From Macrostomum hystrix (taxonomy: Eukaryota; Platyhelminthes; Macrostomidae): a stretch of DNA of 64,000 bases. The position numbers and the translations under genes were made by a program. The stretch is from NCBI GenBank assembly GCA_950097015.1, contig CATNEN010000015.1, positions 1,285,501 through 1,349,500 on the forward strand, read 5' to 3'. Shown in pieces: positions 25,806 to 35,114 of the stretch. How positions within the stretch are numbered: the first letter of the stretch is position 1; every line of letters starts with the position of its first letter. A model generated the notes under the pieces. The model was not told the DNA's origin and made no database searches. It saw only the letters and a program-made list of their open reading frames with translations.

Positions 25806-26168
25806 ATTCAGGTCGAGAGCCTCAAGGAGGAGGTGGAAGGCCTGAACGCGGACATCGCCGACTTGAACAACCAGCTAGAGGAGACGACCGAGAAATTCGA
25901 CGCGCTGACAGTCGAGCAGGAGTCGGCCAAGGCTCGCCTAGCTTCCGTCATTAGCGAACGGGACGACATCGACCAGGTGCTGGCGCAGAAAGTCAAGGAG
26001 CTTGAGGAGCTGACCGCCGACCGTGACAGGCTGGCTCGAACGGTGGAGGAGCAGCGGGAGAGGTACAAGCGGGTGCAGGAGGTTGCCAGGAAGTACAAGC
26101 AGGAGGCCGTGGACCTGCGCACAGGCAAGGACGGCGGCGATACTGAGGTGGCTCGGCTTCGGGAGCGG
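25806..26168 (+). CDS. TPR: Nucleoprotein TPR, coiled-coil exon ending ARLRER
   Basis: The acceptor is CCCGCTACAG; 121 codons, phase 0. It encodes IQVESLKEEVEGLNADIADL, AKARLASVISERDDIDQVL and ERYKRVQEVARKYKQEAVDL. The last corresponds to the TPR/MLP (R)KIGR(R/K)YK.Q(Y/C)E(E)L segment that closes the long coiled-coil rod. A Gly-Lys-Asp-Gly linker follows, then EVARLRER at the donor GTGAGC. The preceding intron (25,711-25,805) is the only short, repeat-free TPR intron in the window. Confidence 0.92.
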
Positions 26169-26190
26169 GTGAGCTGGCTGACATTGGCCT

Positions 26191-26517
26191 AATAATGATA
26201 ATAATAATAATAATTGCAGGAGGGCTGCGGGCAATGGCACACATCATTTGGTGACACTAGACCCGCAGCCAACGAGAAGGCAATTCTGCCACTCCTGAGC
26301 ACACACGCACACAGATGCTGTACGCAGGCACGCACTCAAACATGTGTGCACATCTGCCCTGACTCTCTCATCGTCAGGCAGTGTACGATCTCACTGTGCT
26401 TTGAAGGTTGCCCTTCATTGGCCTAAATTTCACGACAAGCCCCCAAGTAAATGTGACCTCGAACTTAGGGGCCTTGGAGCGAGAGGCAAATGCGTTAGAC
26501 CACTCTGCCGCCGACCC
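26191..26517 (-). mobile_element. tRNA-derived SINE (family 1), antisense copy 3
   Basis: Reverse-orientation copy. It starts with the inverted AT-rich tail and TAATTGCAGGAGGGCTGCGG, shows GTGACACTAGACCCGCAG, and ends with inverted B and A boxes (GACCTCGAACTTAGG ... CTCTGCCGCCGACC). The tail begins about 23 nt after the donor of the preceding TPR exon. Removing it would leave an intron of about 100 nt, like the neighbouring short intron. Confidence 0.85.
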
Positions 26518-26593
26518 CTGGTGACGGCTTCCATGGTCATTGTCTAGGAACCAGTTGTCTGAGAATCCGCGCATCCCCGCCCTAACCCCGCAG

Positions 26594-27908
26594 GTGTCAG
26601 AGATGGAGGCCGCCGTTAACTCCGCTCGCGCCGAGTCCCAGACCGAAGTCGACCGCTTCAAAGACGAAGCCGCAGAGGCCCGCATGCGCACGGCTGCCAT
26701 TGAGAATCACTCCAAGAAGCTGCAGGCTGACAATGCCGCTCTGCGATCTCGGGTGGCGGAGCTCGAGGCTCAGCTCAAGGAGCTGCAGCAACAGCAGCAA
26801 CAGCAAAAAGTCAGCCTCAAGCGCCCATCTTCAATGCCATCCGGCGACAGAGGAGACGAACAGGCAGGCGACTTGGGTGACGATGATGACGAGTCGACAA
26901 AGCCCAAGCGAGCCCGTCAGGAAACTGACGATGCGGAACCGGAACAGCGCTCCGTCGCACCGAATGTGTTGGAGACAAATCGAGACACCAAGGCAGTAAT
27001 GGAAACTGGTCCGGAAGTTCAGGAAGTTCAGGAAGTTCAGGAAGTTCAGCCTGAGCTTCAGACTGAAGTGGAAGCGCAAATGCAGCCAGCGGAGGAAAAT
27101 CTGGAACAACAAGTTAAAGGCAATGAGGAAACACCAGCTGAGGACGAGCAGCCAGCCGAAGGCGAGGAAGTTGAGCCCGAATCTGAGCAGGAAATCGAGC
27201 AGCAGGCTGCTGTCGAGGAGGCGGTACAGTCGGTCGACTTCTTCGAAGAAGCCGCAACAGGTGACTTCGCCGAGGACGCAGGTGACTTCATCGAAGCCAA
27301 CGACGCTGAGCAGGCGGATGCTGAGGCCGCTGTGGACGTGATCTGTATTGATGAATCTGTCAGCGTGGAGGATGAGACTGAAGCTGAAGGTCAGAACCAA
27401 ATTGAGGATCTGCAGCAGCAGCAGCAGGAGGAAGATCAGCAGCAGCAGGAGGATGAGCAGCAGGAGGAGGAAGATCAGCAGCAGCAGGAGGAGTATGAGC
27501 AGCAGCAGGAGGATGAGCAGAAGCAGCAGGAGGAGGATGAGCAGCAGCAGGAGGAGGAGGATGAGCAGCAGCAGCAGCAGCAGCAGGAGGAGGATGAGCA
27601 GCAGCAGCAGGAGGAGGAGGATGAGCAGCAGCAGGAGGATGAGCAGCAGCAGGAGGATGAGCAGCAGCAGGAGGATGAGCAGCAACAGGAGGAGGATGAG
27701 CAGAAGCAGCAGGAGGAGGATGAGCAGCAGCAGCAGCAGGAGGCACAACAACATGAAAATTTCGGTGGCGAAGTGTGCTTAACTCCCAGTCAGGCTGATG
27801 ATGCATCGAAGGAGGAAACTCAGCCTTCTACCGACGCGGTAGTTTCGTCGGCCTCCGATACGCTCAAGACAGCTTCGCCGGCTCTTGCAGCTGTCGCTAC
27901 CGTTGGCC
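26594..27908 (+). CDS. TPR: Nucleoprotein TPR, last exon, 5' part (NLS-like and acidic tail)
   Basis: The acceptor is CCCCGCAG. A final coiled coil (VSEMEAAVNSARAES to VAELEAQLKELQQQ) gives way to the acidic, unstructured TPR tail. It has a Ser/Pro stretch with KRPSS, an NLS-like KPKRARQ near 26,900 placed as in TPR, three VQE repeats at 27,015-27,050, and AVDVICIDES, resembling the D(V/D)VI(V/I)ID acidic motif. At 27,413-27,752 a Gln/Glu/Asp repeat region is coded by CAG/GAG/GAT triplets. Reading on into the transposon ends after 12 foreign codons at 27,946. Without the insert the frame continues exactly at 28,499. The long Leu-rich minus-strand ORF here is a shadow of the CAG/GAG repeats. 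Confidence 0.9.
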
Positions 27909-28486
27909 TTACTTTACTTAATTGCAGGGGGGCCTGGGGCACTTGACGCACAAGCGCAGGAACGGCATGCCCCCAGGCCGGCGAACTAGGCGGGAGTCGC
28001 CCATCGCGCCATCTAGACCCCTGAACACAGGCACCTCATACACAGCCGCAAGCCAAGCGGGGAAGGGGGCGGCTGCCGGAGTGCCTCTCACCCCAGGCCC
28101 GCACACGCACAGAGCCGACCAAACCAGGGGAGGACTTAGATGCCTGAAGGGTAGGGACGAGAGGACCAAGCCACGCGCGCAGACGGCTGGTGAAACCTCG
28201 CCGCTCAGAGCACGCATGGCTGGTGCACACCCGCCCCACCCCCATACAACGCCTCACACCCGGCCCAACGCACAAACACAAACACAAACAAGCAGGCATG
28301 CAGAAGGCAGGAGCGAAGCTATTATTTCAAGCTTTAATTGCACGAAATATGGTGCACCTCCGCCGGTCGCTACTGTCCATACCCCCCCAACAAGTACCGA
28401 AATTAATCGTGACTTGAAGGGTGAATCGAACTAGCGTCCTTTGGAGTGCGAGGCAGCGACGTTAGCCGCTGACCCCACTCGCCCCT
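27909..28486 (-). mobile_element. tRNA-derived SINE (family 2) inserted in a TPR coding exon
   Basis: A 578-bp insert is flanked by a perfect 12-bp target-site duplication, CTACCGTTGGCC (27,897-27,908 and 28,487-28,498). On the minus strand a tRNA-like head with B box AGTTCGATTCACC starts at the right end. The left end is the inverted 3' tail TTACTTTACTTAATTGCAGG, which shares the CCTGCAATTA end of SINE family 1. The body is GC-rich and differs from family 1. Removing insert and one duplication leaves an open reading frame. Confidence 0.92.
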
Positions 28487-28498
28487 CTACCGTTGGCC

Positions 28499-28800
28499 AG
28501 TCATCGTCTACTCAACGACCTCGCATTGAGCCGATCGTCTGGTCCTTGTCTTCTGAACCTGGAGCCGCCGCCGCCACCGCACCCGCTTCTGCCGCGCCTT
28601 CACTATCCAGCAGGTCGCTTCCGGCTCCGCGTCGTGCCTGGGGGCAGCAGCAGCAGCATGTTGTGCCCACCATCGCCAGCACCCGGGGCGCCTTTGTCGG
28701 TGGTGCCGGACATCGCGGCAGAGGGCAGCAGCAGCAGGGTGCAACTGGAGTCGCTCGCCGCCAAAGTCGGCTGACCATTCAGCGGAAGCCGCTGCCGTGA
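28499..28800 (+). CDS. TPR: Nucleoprotein TPR, C-terminal end
   Basis: It continues the interrupted exon: joined to 27,908 the codon C|AG (Gln) leads into QSSSTQRPRIEPIVWSLS, an Ala/Pro linker, QQQQ runs and a basic Gly/Arg-rich end (GAFVGGAGHRGRG, RRQSRLTIQRKPLP), then TGA. A basic, Gly/Arg-rich C-terminus is usual for TPR. The exon is either lost in the interrupted allele or kept by splicing. GT inside the left target duplication (27,902) and AG just after the right one (28,499-28,500) would delete only Val-Gly-Gln and keep the frame. Confidence 0.75.
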
Positions 28801-29283
28801 CCAAAGCAATGTCTTGATACCAAAATCTTATCCCAGTTCTAGTTTTAGAAGTTCCCAAAGAAGATACCTCCTGTGTTGTCTTATTAGGTCTGACTGTAAC
28901 AACACCGGTTCTGCCATATTCAACAATCCTTCAAAAAGTGCCATCAGTTAGTATAAATAATGCCATTTTTCCTAAAGCAACACAATTATCCCAATGCCTA
29001 ATCTGTTCGCATTTACGTTAATAATGAAAGCAGCCCATCTTATTATTATAATTTATTGATTCTATTTGATCCCGTACTGCTCCCTAGGATTCGTATATTG
29101 CTGCCATCATGAGCTGTTTAGCATTCTTCTATAAATAATTGTTCAACTGGGTGTGTTTGCCAACATACTTGCATATTAAAGTGCAAATGCCTGTGAATCT
29201 TATTCAACTTATCTTATTATTTTTTGTCAGATCTTTTTCGTTATTTGTCTGTTATCAGCGATCCCTTTCTTACCACACAGTCT
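28801..29283. other. TPR 3' flank, AT-rich, no gene seen
   Basis: Follows the TPR stop codon and is probably 3' UTR and spacer. TATAAATAA occurs near 28,952 and 29,130, but no convincing AATAAA cleavage signal is present. Confidence 0.5.
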
Positions 29284-29846
29284 CAGATTCCTGATTCAGG
29301 CATTCCTTATCCCATGCTCAAGCATTCCTGATCCCATGCTCAGGTATTCCTGATCCCATGCTCAGGCATTTCTGATCCCATGCTCAGACATTCCTTATCC
29401 CATGCTCAGGTATTCCTGATCCCATGCTCAGGTATTCCTTATCCCATGCTCAGGGATTTCTGATCCCATGCTCAGGCATTCCTGATCCCATGCTCAGGTA
29501 TTCCTTATCCCATGCTCAGGTATTCCTTATCCCATGCTCAGGCATTCCTTATCCCATGCTCAGGCATTTCTGATCCCATGCTCAGGTATTCCTGATCCCA
29601 TGCTCAAGCATTCCTGATCCCATGCTCAGGTATTCCTGATCCCATGCTCAGGTATTCCTGATCCCATGCTCAGGTATTCCTGATCCCATGCTCAGGTATT
29701 CCTGATCCCATGCTCAGGCATTTCTGATCCCATGCTCAGACATTCCTTATCCCATGCTCAGGTATTCCTGATCCCATGCTCAGGTATTCCTGATCCCATG
29801 CTCAGGGATTTCTGATCCCATGCTCAAGCATTTCTGATCCCATGCC
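29284..29846. repeat. 22-bp minisatellite, about 26 copies
   Basis: Units with core CCCATGCTCAGGTATTCCTG vary at GTATT/GCATT and CCTGAT/CCTTAT/TCTGAT. They lie just upstream of the TRAF-like gene, in its 5' intron or in the spacer. They are unrelated to the intronic units of TPR. Confidence 0.95.
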
Positions 29847-29961
29847 CAGGAATGCAGCTACACTAGTCTAGTATTGACCTCCTCAGTTGCAGTTCCATAG
29901 CCAAGTGCAGACCCAACAGAGGTTGTCATGGCAACACCAGTGAAACCCAATCGCTAACCCG

Positions 29962-30567
29962 CAGCTTACCGCAGCGATCCCAGCAGCCGCAGCTCCAGTG
30001 AGCGGCTGCAGCGAGCCGCCGGCCGCAGCCCCGGCTGCAGTGGTGGAGCCGGAGGAGCCAGACTTCACCAGCGCGGTGCCCGACAGGCTGAAGTGTCCGA
30101 TCTGTCTGGGCCATCTCAAAGCCCCGCTGCAAACCTGCTGCGGCCACCGCTTCTGCCGCGGCTGCTTTTTCTCGGCTGCGGCAGCCACAGTCAGCACCCC
30201 GTCAGCTGCGTCGGCAGTTCAGCATCCCCAGCTGCACCATCACCAGCACCAATTCCAGCAGCCCTTGCCAGCCACTGCCGCAGCCGCAGCCGCCGCAGCA
30301 GCTGCCGTGCCCTCCTCGATACTCAGCACCCGCCGGGCATGTCCGCTGTGTCGCTCGCCGATTCTCGACGTCGGACCGTCTGCCGCCGGTCGCGGTGGCC
30401 TGACAGCTGGCGTATTCAACGATCTGGCCACTGAACGAGAAGTTCAACAGCTAACTGTGCGCTGCCCGCGGCCCGGCTGTGATGCCACCATGGAGCTGGG
30501 CGGACTGAGAGCTCACCTATCCAGCAACTGCCAGTTTGTGGAGGAGACCTGCCCAGAGCAGTGCCAG
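29962..30567 (+). CDS. TRAF6-like RING/TRAF zinc-finger protein, RING exon
   Basis: Probable E3 ubiquitin ligase or signalling adaptor. After an Ala/Pro/Glu-rich leader comes a RING half (DRLKCPICLGHLK, CCGHRFCRGC). A low-complexity insert of about 54 residues (HHHQHQ, poly-Ala) separates it from the last zinc pair RACPLCRSPI. Then NDLATEREVQQLTVRCPRPGC and MELGGLRAHL start the TRAF-type zinc fingers, in the TRAF6 order. The donor GTAATA follows Gln (phase 0). There is no in-frame ATG before the RING, so the start is in an upstream exon. An ATG at 29,927 could read in frame only across an implausible 26-nt intron. The exon start at 29,962 is a guess. Confidence 0.8.
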
Positions 30568-30714
30568 GTAATAAATGCACTTATTTCACACTTCATTGTC
30601 AATTGCACACTGCCGCCAATGTACACTTACTGAATAAACATTGTCAAGTACATACACCGAATGTACATTGCCCTAGATGTACACTGACCCGAACCCAACC
30701 TCTGTCTCCGGCAG

Positions 30715-31272
30715 TCGCGCGTCCGCCGCTGCGACCTGGCCGCTCACCGCACCGCCTGCCGCGACCGCCAAGTGGCCTGCCTATTCTGCTCCACCTGTGT
30801 GCCCTATCGCCAGCTGAACTTTCACTACCTGTTCGGCTGCTCCAACTTCCCCATGCCCTGCCCCCACCGCTGCGGCCGCGTGCTGGCCGGCCACCAGCGC
30901 CTTCAGGAACACCTGGACCGCGCCTGCCCGCTCACCCTCGTCCTCTGCCCGTTCGCCAGCTTCGGCTGCGCCGCGGCGAGCCGGCATCGGCGGGACCTCG
31001 GCCGCCACGTGGCTGAGGCGCACAGCTATCACTTGCAGTTGCTGTGGCAGCAGCAGCAGCAGCAGCAAGTGCAGCCTCTACAACAGCAGCAACAGCAGCA
31101 GCAGCGAGCCACCACTGCTGATTTGAATTGCATGCTGGACAAGCTGGTGGTGAACCTTCAACAACAGCCACTTCCATCGCAGCAGCAGCAGCAGCAGCTG
31201 TTTGCTGCTCAGCAGCAGCAAGCCCTGAGAAATCTGCTCTACCAGCAGCAGCAGTTCCAGCCAAGGCGTTGA
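30715..31272 (+). CDS. TRAF6-like protein, zinc-finger and poly-Q exon
   Basis: The acceptor CTCCGGCAG joins in phase 0 across a 147-nt intron. It encodes a run of TRAF-type CCHC fingers: RCDLAAHRTACRDRQVAC, LFCSTCVPYRQL, CPHRCGRVL, HLDRACPLTLVLCPF and GCAAASRHRRDLGRHVAEAH. Poly-Gln blocks follow, and it ends LLYQQQQFQPRR before TGA. In TRAF proteins a coiled coil and a MATH (TRAF-C) domain would follow these fingers. Here the ORF simply ends in glutamines, so the receptor-binding domain is absent. This could be a lineage-specific TRAF or a TRAF-like E3 without MATH. The frame and both splice sites are unambiguous. Confidence 0.85.
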   Translation, partial: SRVRRCDLAAHRTACRDRQVACLFCSTCVPYRQLNFHYLFGCSNFPMPCPHRCGRVLAGHQRLQEHLDRACPLTLVLCPFASFGCAAASRHRRDLGRHVAEAHSYHLQLLWQQQQQQQVQPLQQQQQQQQRATTADLNCMLDKLVVNLQQQPLPSQQQQQQLFAAQQQQALRNLLYQQQQFQPRR

Positions 31273-32417
31273 TCTTCATCAGATGGGATCAACTGGAATG
31301 AGGATTTAAAACTGTGCCGGGGCTGGGGATTCGCTTGCGCATTATCAATGCCAGTTTCCTTTGTTTTAGCCTGGCTTCTGTGTTGTATTTTTCATTAGTC
31401 AGCGTCAACTAGAGTTTATGGGCTTGTGTTTGCAATTTTACAGCTTTTACCTGTGCTTCAACGGATTAGCATCAACGGAGAGACGGACTGAGAATATGGA
31501 CTCAATCCGATATCTGAAATCACTATCTGATCTATCTGAAAGCAATGATCAGCTCACCCAGCTAATCTCTCTCTGTCTCTCCGCCAATTATAATTGGTTG
31601 CTACGCGGTCTCCAGGACTATTGTGCAGTGTTTTGTGTCCCAACTCTGGCCAATGGTTTCCGCCTTATTTAGCTTACTCAATAGTTTTGCGGCTACTCAC
31701 AGCAGGTGTTCGATTCCTCACCCTGAGCTGAGCCAGCTGCTGCTGCTGCTGTTTCTCACCCCCGCTTAGCAATCCACTTATTTACAGGCTCTGCATCACT
31801 TCATTAACTGTAGTATTAAGGAAGGCTCTATTGTTGATTTTATTGTTGCCATGCAAGACTCTCATTGCAAGCATGCTTCTTATTCATTAATATGCTGCTA
31901 TCTGTGGTTTCCTTTAGCTTGCTGATTTTAGTTGCGCAACACCTGTTTCTGAATGCCTCATAAAGTGTCTGGTTGCGCTTTCCTCTCCGTGTCTAGCTGA
32001 GTCTCAGAATGGTCTTTGTCACTCTCTATCCGCTACCCCAGCTGCCTGCTTGGGCCTCAGGTGTTTGCGACTTTGATTAATTATCCGAATACTTTCCTTG
32101 ATTATCGATTTTAGACTTTGTAGTAATGACAGTTTTATTGGAACTCGCAAACCACCCGCCTAGCCTACTTACTCCTCCATTGGTGAGTAGTGTGACGCGG
32201 CTTTTATTGTCTATTCATTCTCAGCGCGACAGAATGGGAATCATTTTTTCACTTCGGTGCAGTGTTTCAATCAACTGTGTAGCGTCTGTCTGCTGATTAG
32301 TGATATTTTAGCCTGTGCTTTATCGATTTGACATAACAGTTTTACTCCATTTTACTACTTATATTAGTAGCTAACAACCTGTAAGCCGTGTGTAATTCTA
32401 GTTATTGTGTAGCCATT
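31273..32417. other. Intergenic stretch without recognisable gene
   Basis: T-rich spacer and 3' flank of the TRAF-like gene. Only short stop-bounded ORFs are present, and no repeat family found elsewhere in the window was recognised. Confidence 0.6.
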
Positions 32418-32788
32418 AAGTTTTTAGGCCTTGTATTTTATCTTCTGGTTAGGTCTTCTGTGTGCGCATCGATATTGTCGGTTTTGTTTTACTCAATACC
32501 TTTGTGTATTTTAACTGTGCGTTCGGAGACCTGAGAAATGAATTGGCATCATACTACTGCTGTTTGCGGTGAGTAGTAGGATAAGTGTAGCTTATCACCA
32601 GCTTTCCTCAGCGCTTTGGCAGCTGGATCAGTTTATTGGCAGCATTGGATTTCTGATAGACTTTGATTACTGATTTTCCACTCTACCTACTGAGCCTCAG
32701 TAGCGTGATGCGCGTGATTGTCGGTTTTAATCAAGACGTCATGAGTATTAGCGTCATGACGGTATTAGCGTCATGAGCGGTCGATGTG

Positions 32789-33365
32789 CTGTAAGACGCT
32801 GGTTTGTCAGGTAGCATGCACATAAAACGCGAAGAGCCGTACTGGCTTGCTTTGTTGGCCAGAAACACTGGGGTGGGTGTACCCACCCCCAATCACGCCA
32901 CGCAACCACGCACGCAGGCGTGTACGCTCTACCCGCCGCAGTGTACATGTAGAAAAAATGAAGTCTGTTAATACTTTGAGTCGATAGGTCAGTAAAAACA
33001 AAGACATGTCGGCCTTGCCTCGGGCCTTTCTGAATATTATATTATTTGAAAGGCTAGGGCAGAAAGGGGGGTCCACAGCGAGGAGAGACAAATGATGGTA
33101 TGAAAACCCTGGAGGGATGTACAATGGGGTTAACAGGCGATAACGCGCGCAGGGGGAAGGAAAACAAAATTGGTGCTGACGCTAGACTGGAGGGAGACAG
33201 ATGAAATGGACACGAGGGAAAATCGATAATAGATAGAAAGGGCGGGGCTGGCAGGTAAGAAAAAATATATTACCACACGGGTGAACAGAGAACAGGATTG
33301 GCTAATAATAACTCACGATTTTCGCGACAGTACACTGCGGGCCGAGAACTCTAAGCTGCTTACAG
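32789..33365. mobile_element. 577-bp insertion with 7-bp inverted ends
   Basis: Present in block A and absent from block B, where GTGTGCAATTAAATG is continuous. The ends are CTGTAAG and CTTACAG, a perfect 7-bp inverted repeat, flanked by TG on both sides. That fits a small non-autonomous DNA transposon with a 2-bp target duplication. No coding sequence was seen. Confidence 0.65.
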
Positions 33366-33482
33366 TGCAATTAAATGCTCAGACTAATGAGTTCCAGGTG
33401 GCCTGAGCAGGCTTTTATTTCAGAAGGGCAGAGTTCCTTACTCACAGCTAAAGAAGGACTCTCATATGATACAGGTTTCCAT

Positions 33483-33488
33483 TTTATT
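33483..33488 (-). terminator. Candidate poly(A) signal of FReD gene A
   Basis: AATAAA on the minus strand about 370 nt past the stop. The same hexamer in the same context is kept in block B at 59,768-59,773. Confidence 0.35.
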
Positions 33489-33854
33489 GGGCTTTCTCAC
33501 AAGACGTGAGCTACTTCATTGTATTGTTCGCTAACTTCGGTTTCGAGCTGTCTTCGAAAGTCTTAAATCTCATTAAAACAAACGGATTATTGAGCAGGGT
33601 GAGCACAGAGTTAAATATATTTACTCCGATCTTACTGAATTAACCATGCAATATAATCAATTCACAAGTTTAATTGTGCATTCAGCAAGCAGAATAAACA
33701 TGGATTTTTTCTGAATATTATTGCAGCTATTTACTTGTTTCAGATAAGGCTGGTGAATATATTGTTACAGCACAGTGGAAATTGAGTTGCCACTGGCTGA
33801 AGCGGAGAAGTTCAGTTTTCTGCAGTCCATGGCTGATTCCTCAGCTGCTGCTGA

Positions 33855-34264
33855 TCACAGCTCCAGCAGAAGACTCACTGAGCGGAGAGTCAACACCTGG
33901 CGGAAGTTGTTGTACCATACCATGTTTGGTGTCTTTCTTTGGGGGAAGAGTCCGTTAGGATTGAGATTGAAGTAATTGCAATCGTTGAACCACCACCCAC
34001 CTGCCTGAAAAACATTCGGGCACGATATGTTGGCTCTGTCATTGTCCATGGTGGAGAAGCCTCCTCCTTTGCTCCTCTTCATAGCATCAAATCCGACACT
34101 GGACCTGTTCGTCAGCATCTCTCGGTACGTCATCTCATATTTGTTGCTGGCGTCTCCAACCTGGAACCCAGCATACTCAGCATGCAGCTCAGTCCCATCC
34201 CACAGCTTCATCTCCACTCTGAGTGTGGCACCGCCTGTGCTCAGCGAGTGGATGGCGGAGAGAC
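33855..34264 (-). CDS. FReD protein A, exon 3 (C-terminal fibrinogen globe)
   Basis: The acceptor CCCCGCAG (minus strand) is followed by GLSAIHSLSTGGATLRVEMK and ELHAEYAGFQVGDASNKYEM. Then come GGGFSTMDNDRANISC, GGWWFNDCNYFNLNPNG, and LLLEL with a stop. This is the second half of a fibrinogen-related domain: the YA.F.VG..(A)..Y core, the calcium-loop type DND, the C-terminal disulfide (SC ... DC) around GGWW, and NG after it. FReDs are secreted sugar- or acetyl-binding lectin domains. The domain ends a few residues after the terminal strand, as usual. The first codon is split (G|GT) and joins exon 2 exactly. Confidence 0.9.
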
Positions 34265-34666
34265 CTGCGGGGTCGGACAGATGTGAATGGCCAGATTCAG
34301 CTGAAAATCTATAAATTGATTTGCTGTGAAACTGTTTGCAGGTAATAAATAATATATCGAGCTAAAATATAATTTGAATTGTGAAAACTCTAGCCTTAAA
34401 TGAAAGGCAACTGCGAGAAATTCACTATTTTATTTACTTACGCGCGCTTAGCTCATCAAGCCCTACACTTCTCGCATCGTTTAATTATTGACAATTCTTT
34501 CAAGATGTTAACAAAAGTCAGACTTTTTTACCGTCTCAGCAGTCTAACTTGCATCACCCTCACATTAGATCCGCAATTCCCAATATTCTTAAGCCTCCAA
34601 CTCCCAACACCCGGCATCTCTCGTTCAGTCCTTGAAGGCTAACGAGACTAAAATCAGCTGTCTGAC

Positions 34667-35007
34667 CTGTCCAGAAGTCGGAGTTGTCGCCGAAGCCAGT
34701 CTCGTACTCAGTCCAGTTGCGCTGGAAGCTCACAGTCCCAGTGAGTCGCTGCTGAATCTTTACGAAGCATCTGCCGTCACGCCTGACTAGAAGCGCTTCA
34801 GTTTCAGAGATCGGACCACAGTTAGTAGTGCAGCACAGCTTGAGGCACTGCTTGAGACTTGAGCAGCTCACTGCTCTCGTGGATGGCTTCATTCGCCAGG
34901 GCAATAATTCGACACTCGATTCAACGCTGCAGTTGTCGGGTAAGAGAAAAGTCGCTCGCCATTTCGTGTGACGCCAGAAATCGGCTGGCTCCGACTCCAG
35001 CGATGAT
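34667..35007 (-). CDS. FReD protein A, exon 2 (linker and start of FReD)
   Basis: The acceptor is TTTCAG on the minus strand; the donor, after TGGACAG, is GTCAGA. It encodes a Cys-rich linker (SCSSLKQCLKLCCTTNCG) and then RDGRCFVKIQQRLTGTVSFQ, RNWTEYETGFGD and DFWTG. That is the classic FReD opening (Q(R/Q)R..G.V.F.R.W.EY..GFG....(E/D)FW.G). Phase is 2 in and 1 out, identical to paralogue B. The Cys-rich linker diverges almost completely between the two copies, while the FReD opening is conserved. Confidence 0.9.
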
Positions 35008-35114
35008 CTGAAACCAGAGGAAAGCTTACTGGCTTTAACGTAAAATAATTAAGTTACTAGCGTTTGACATTGCTATTTGAGCTTAACAAAAGAAGTCTTA
35101 GAAAGTTCCAGTAC

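Noticed and set aside
26831-27754. 307-codon Leu-rich minus-strand ORF
   Set aside because: Antisense of CAG/GAG/GAT codons in the TPR acidic tail.
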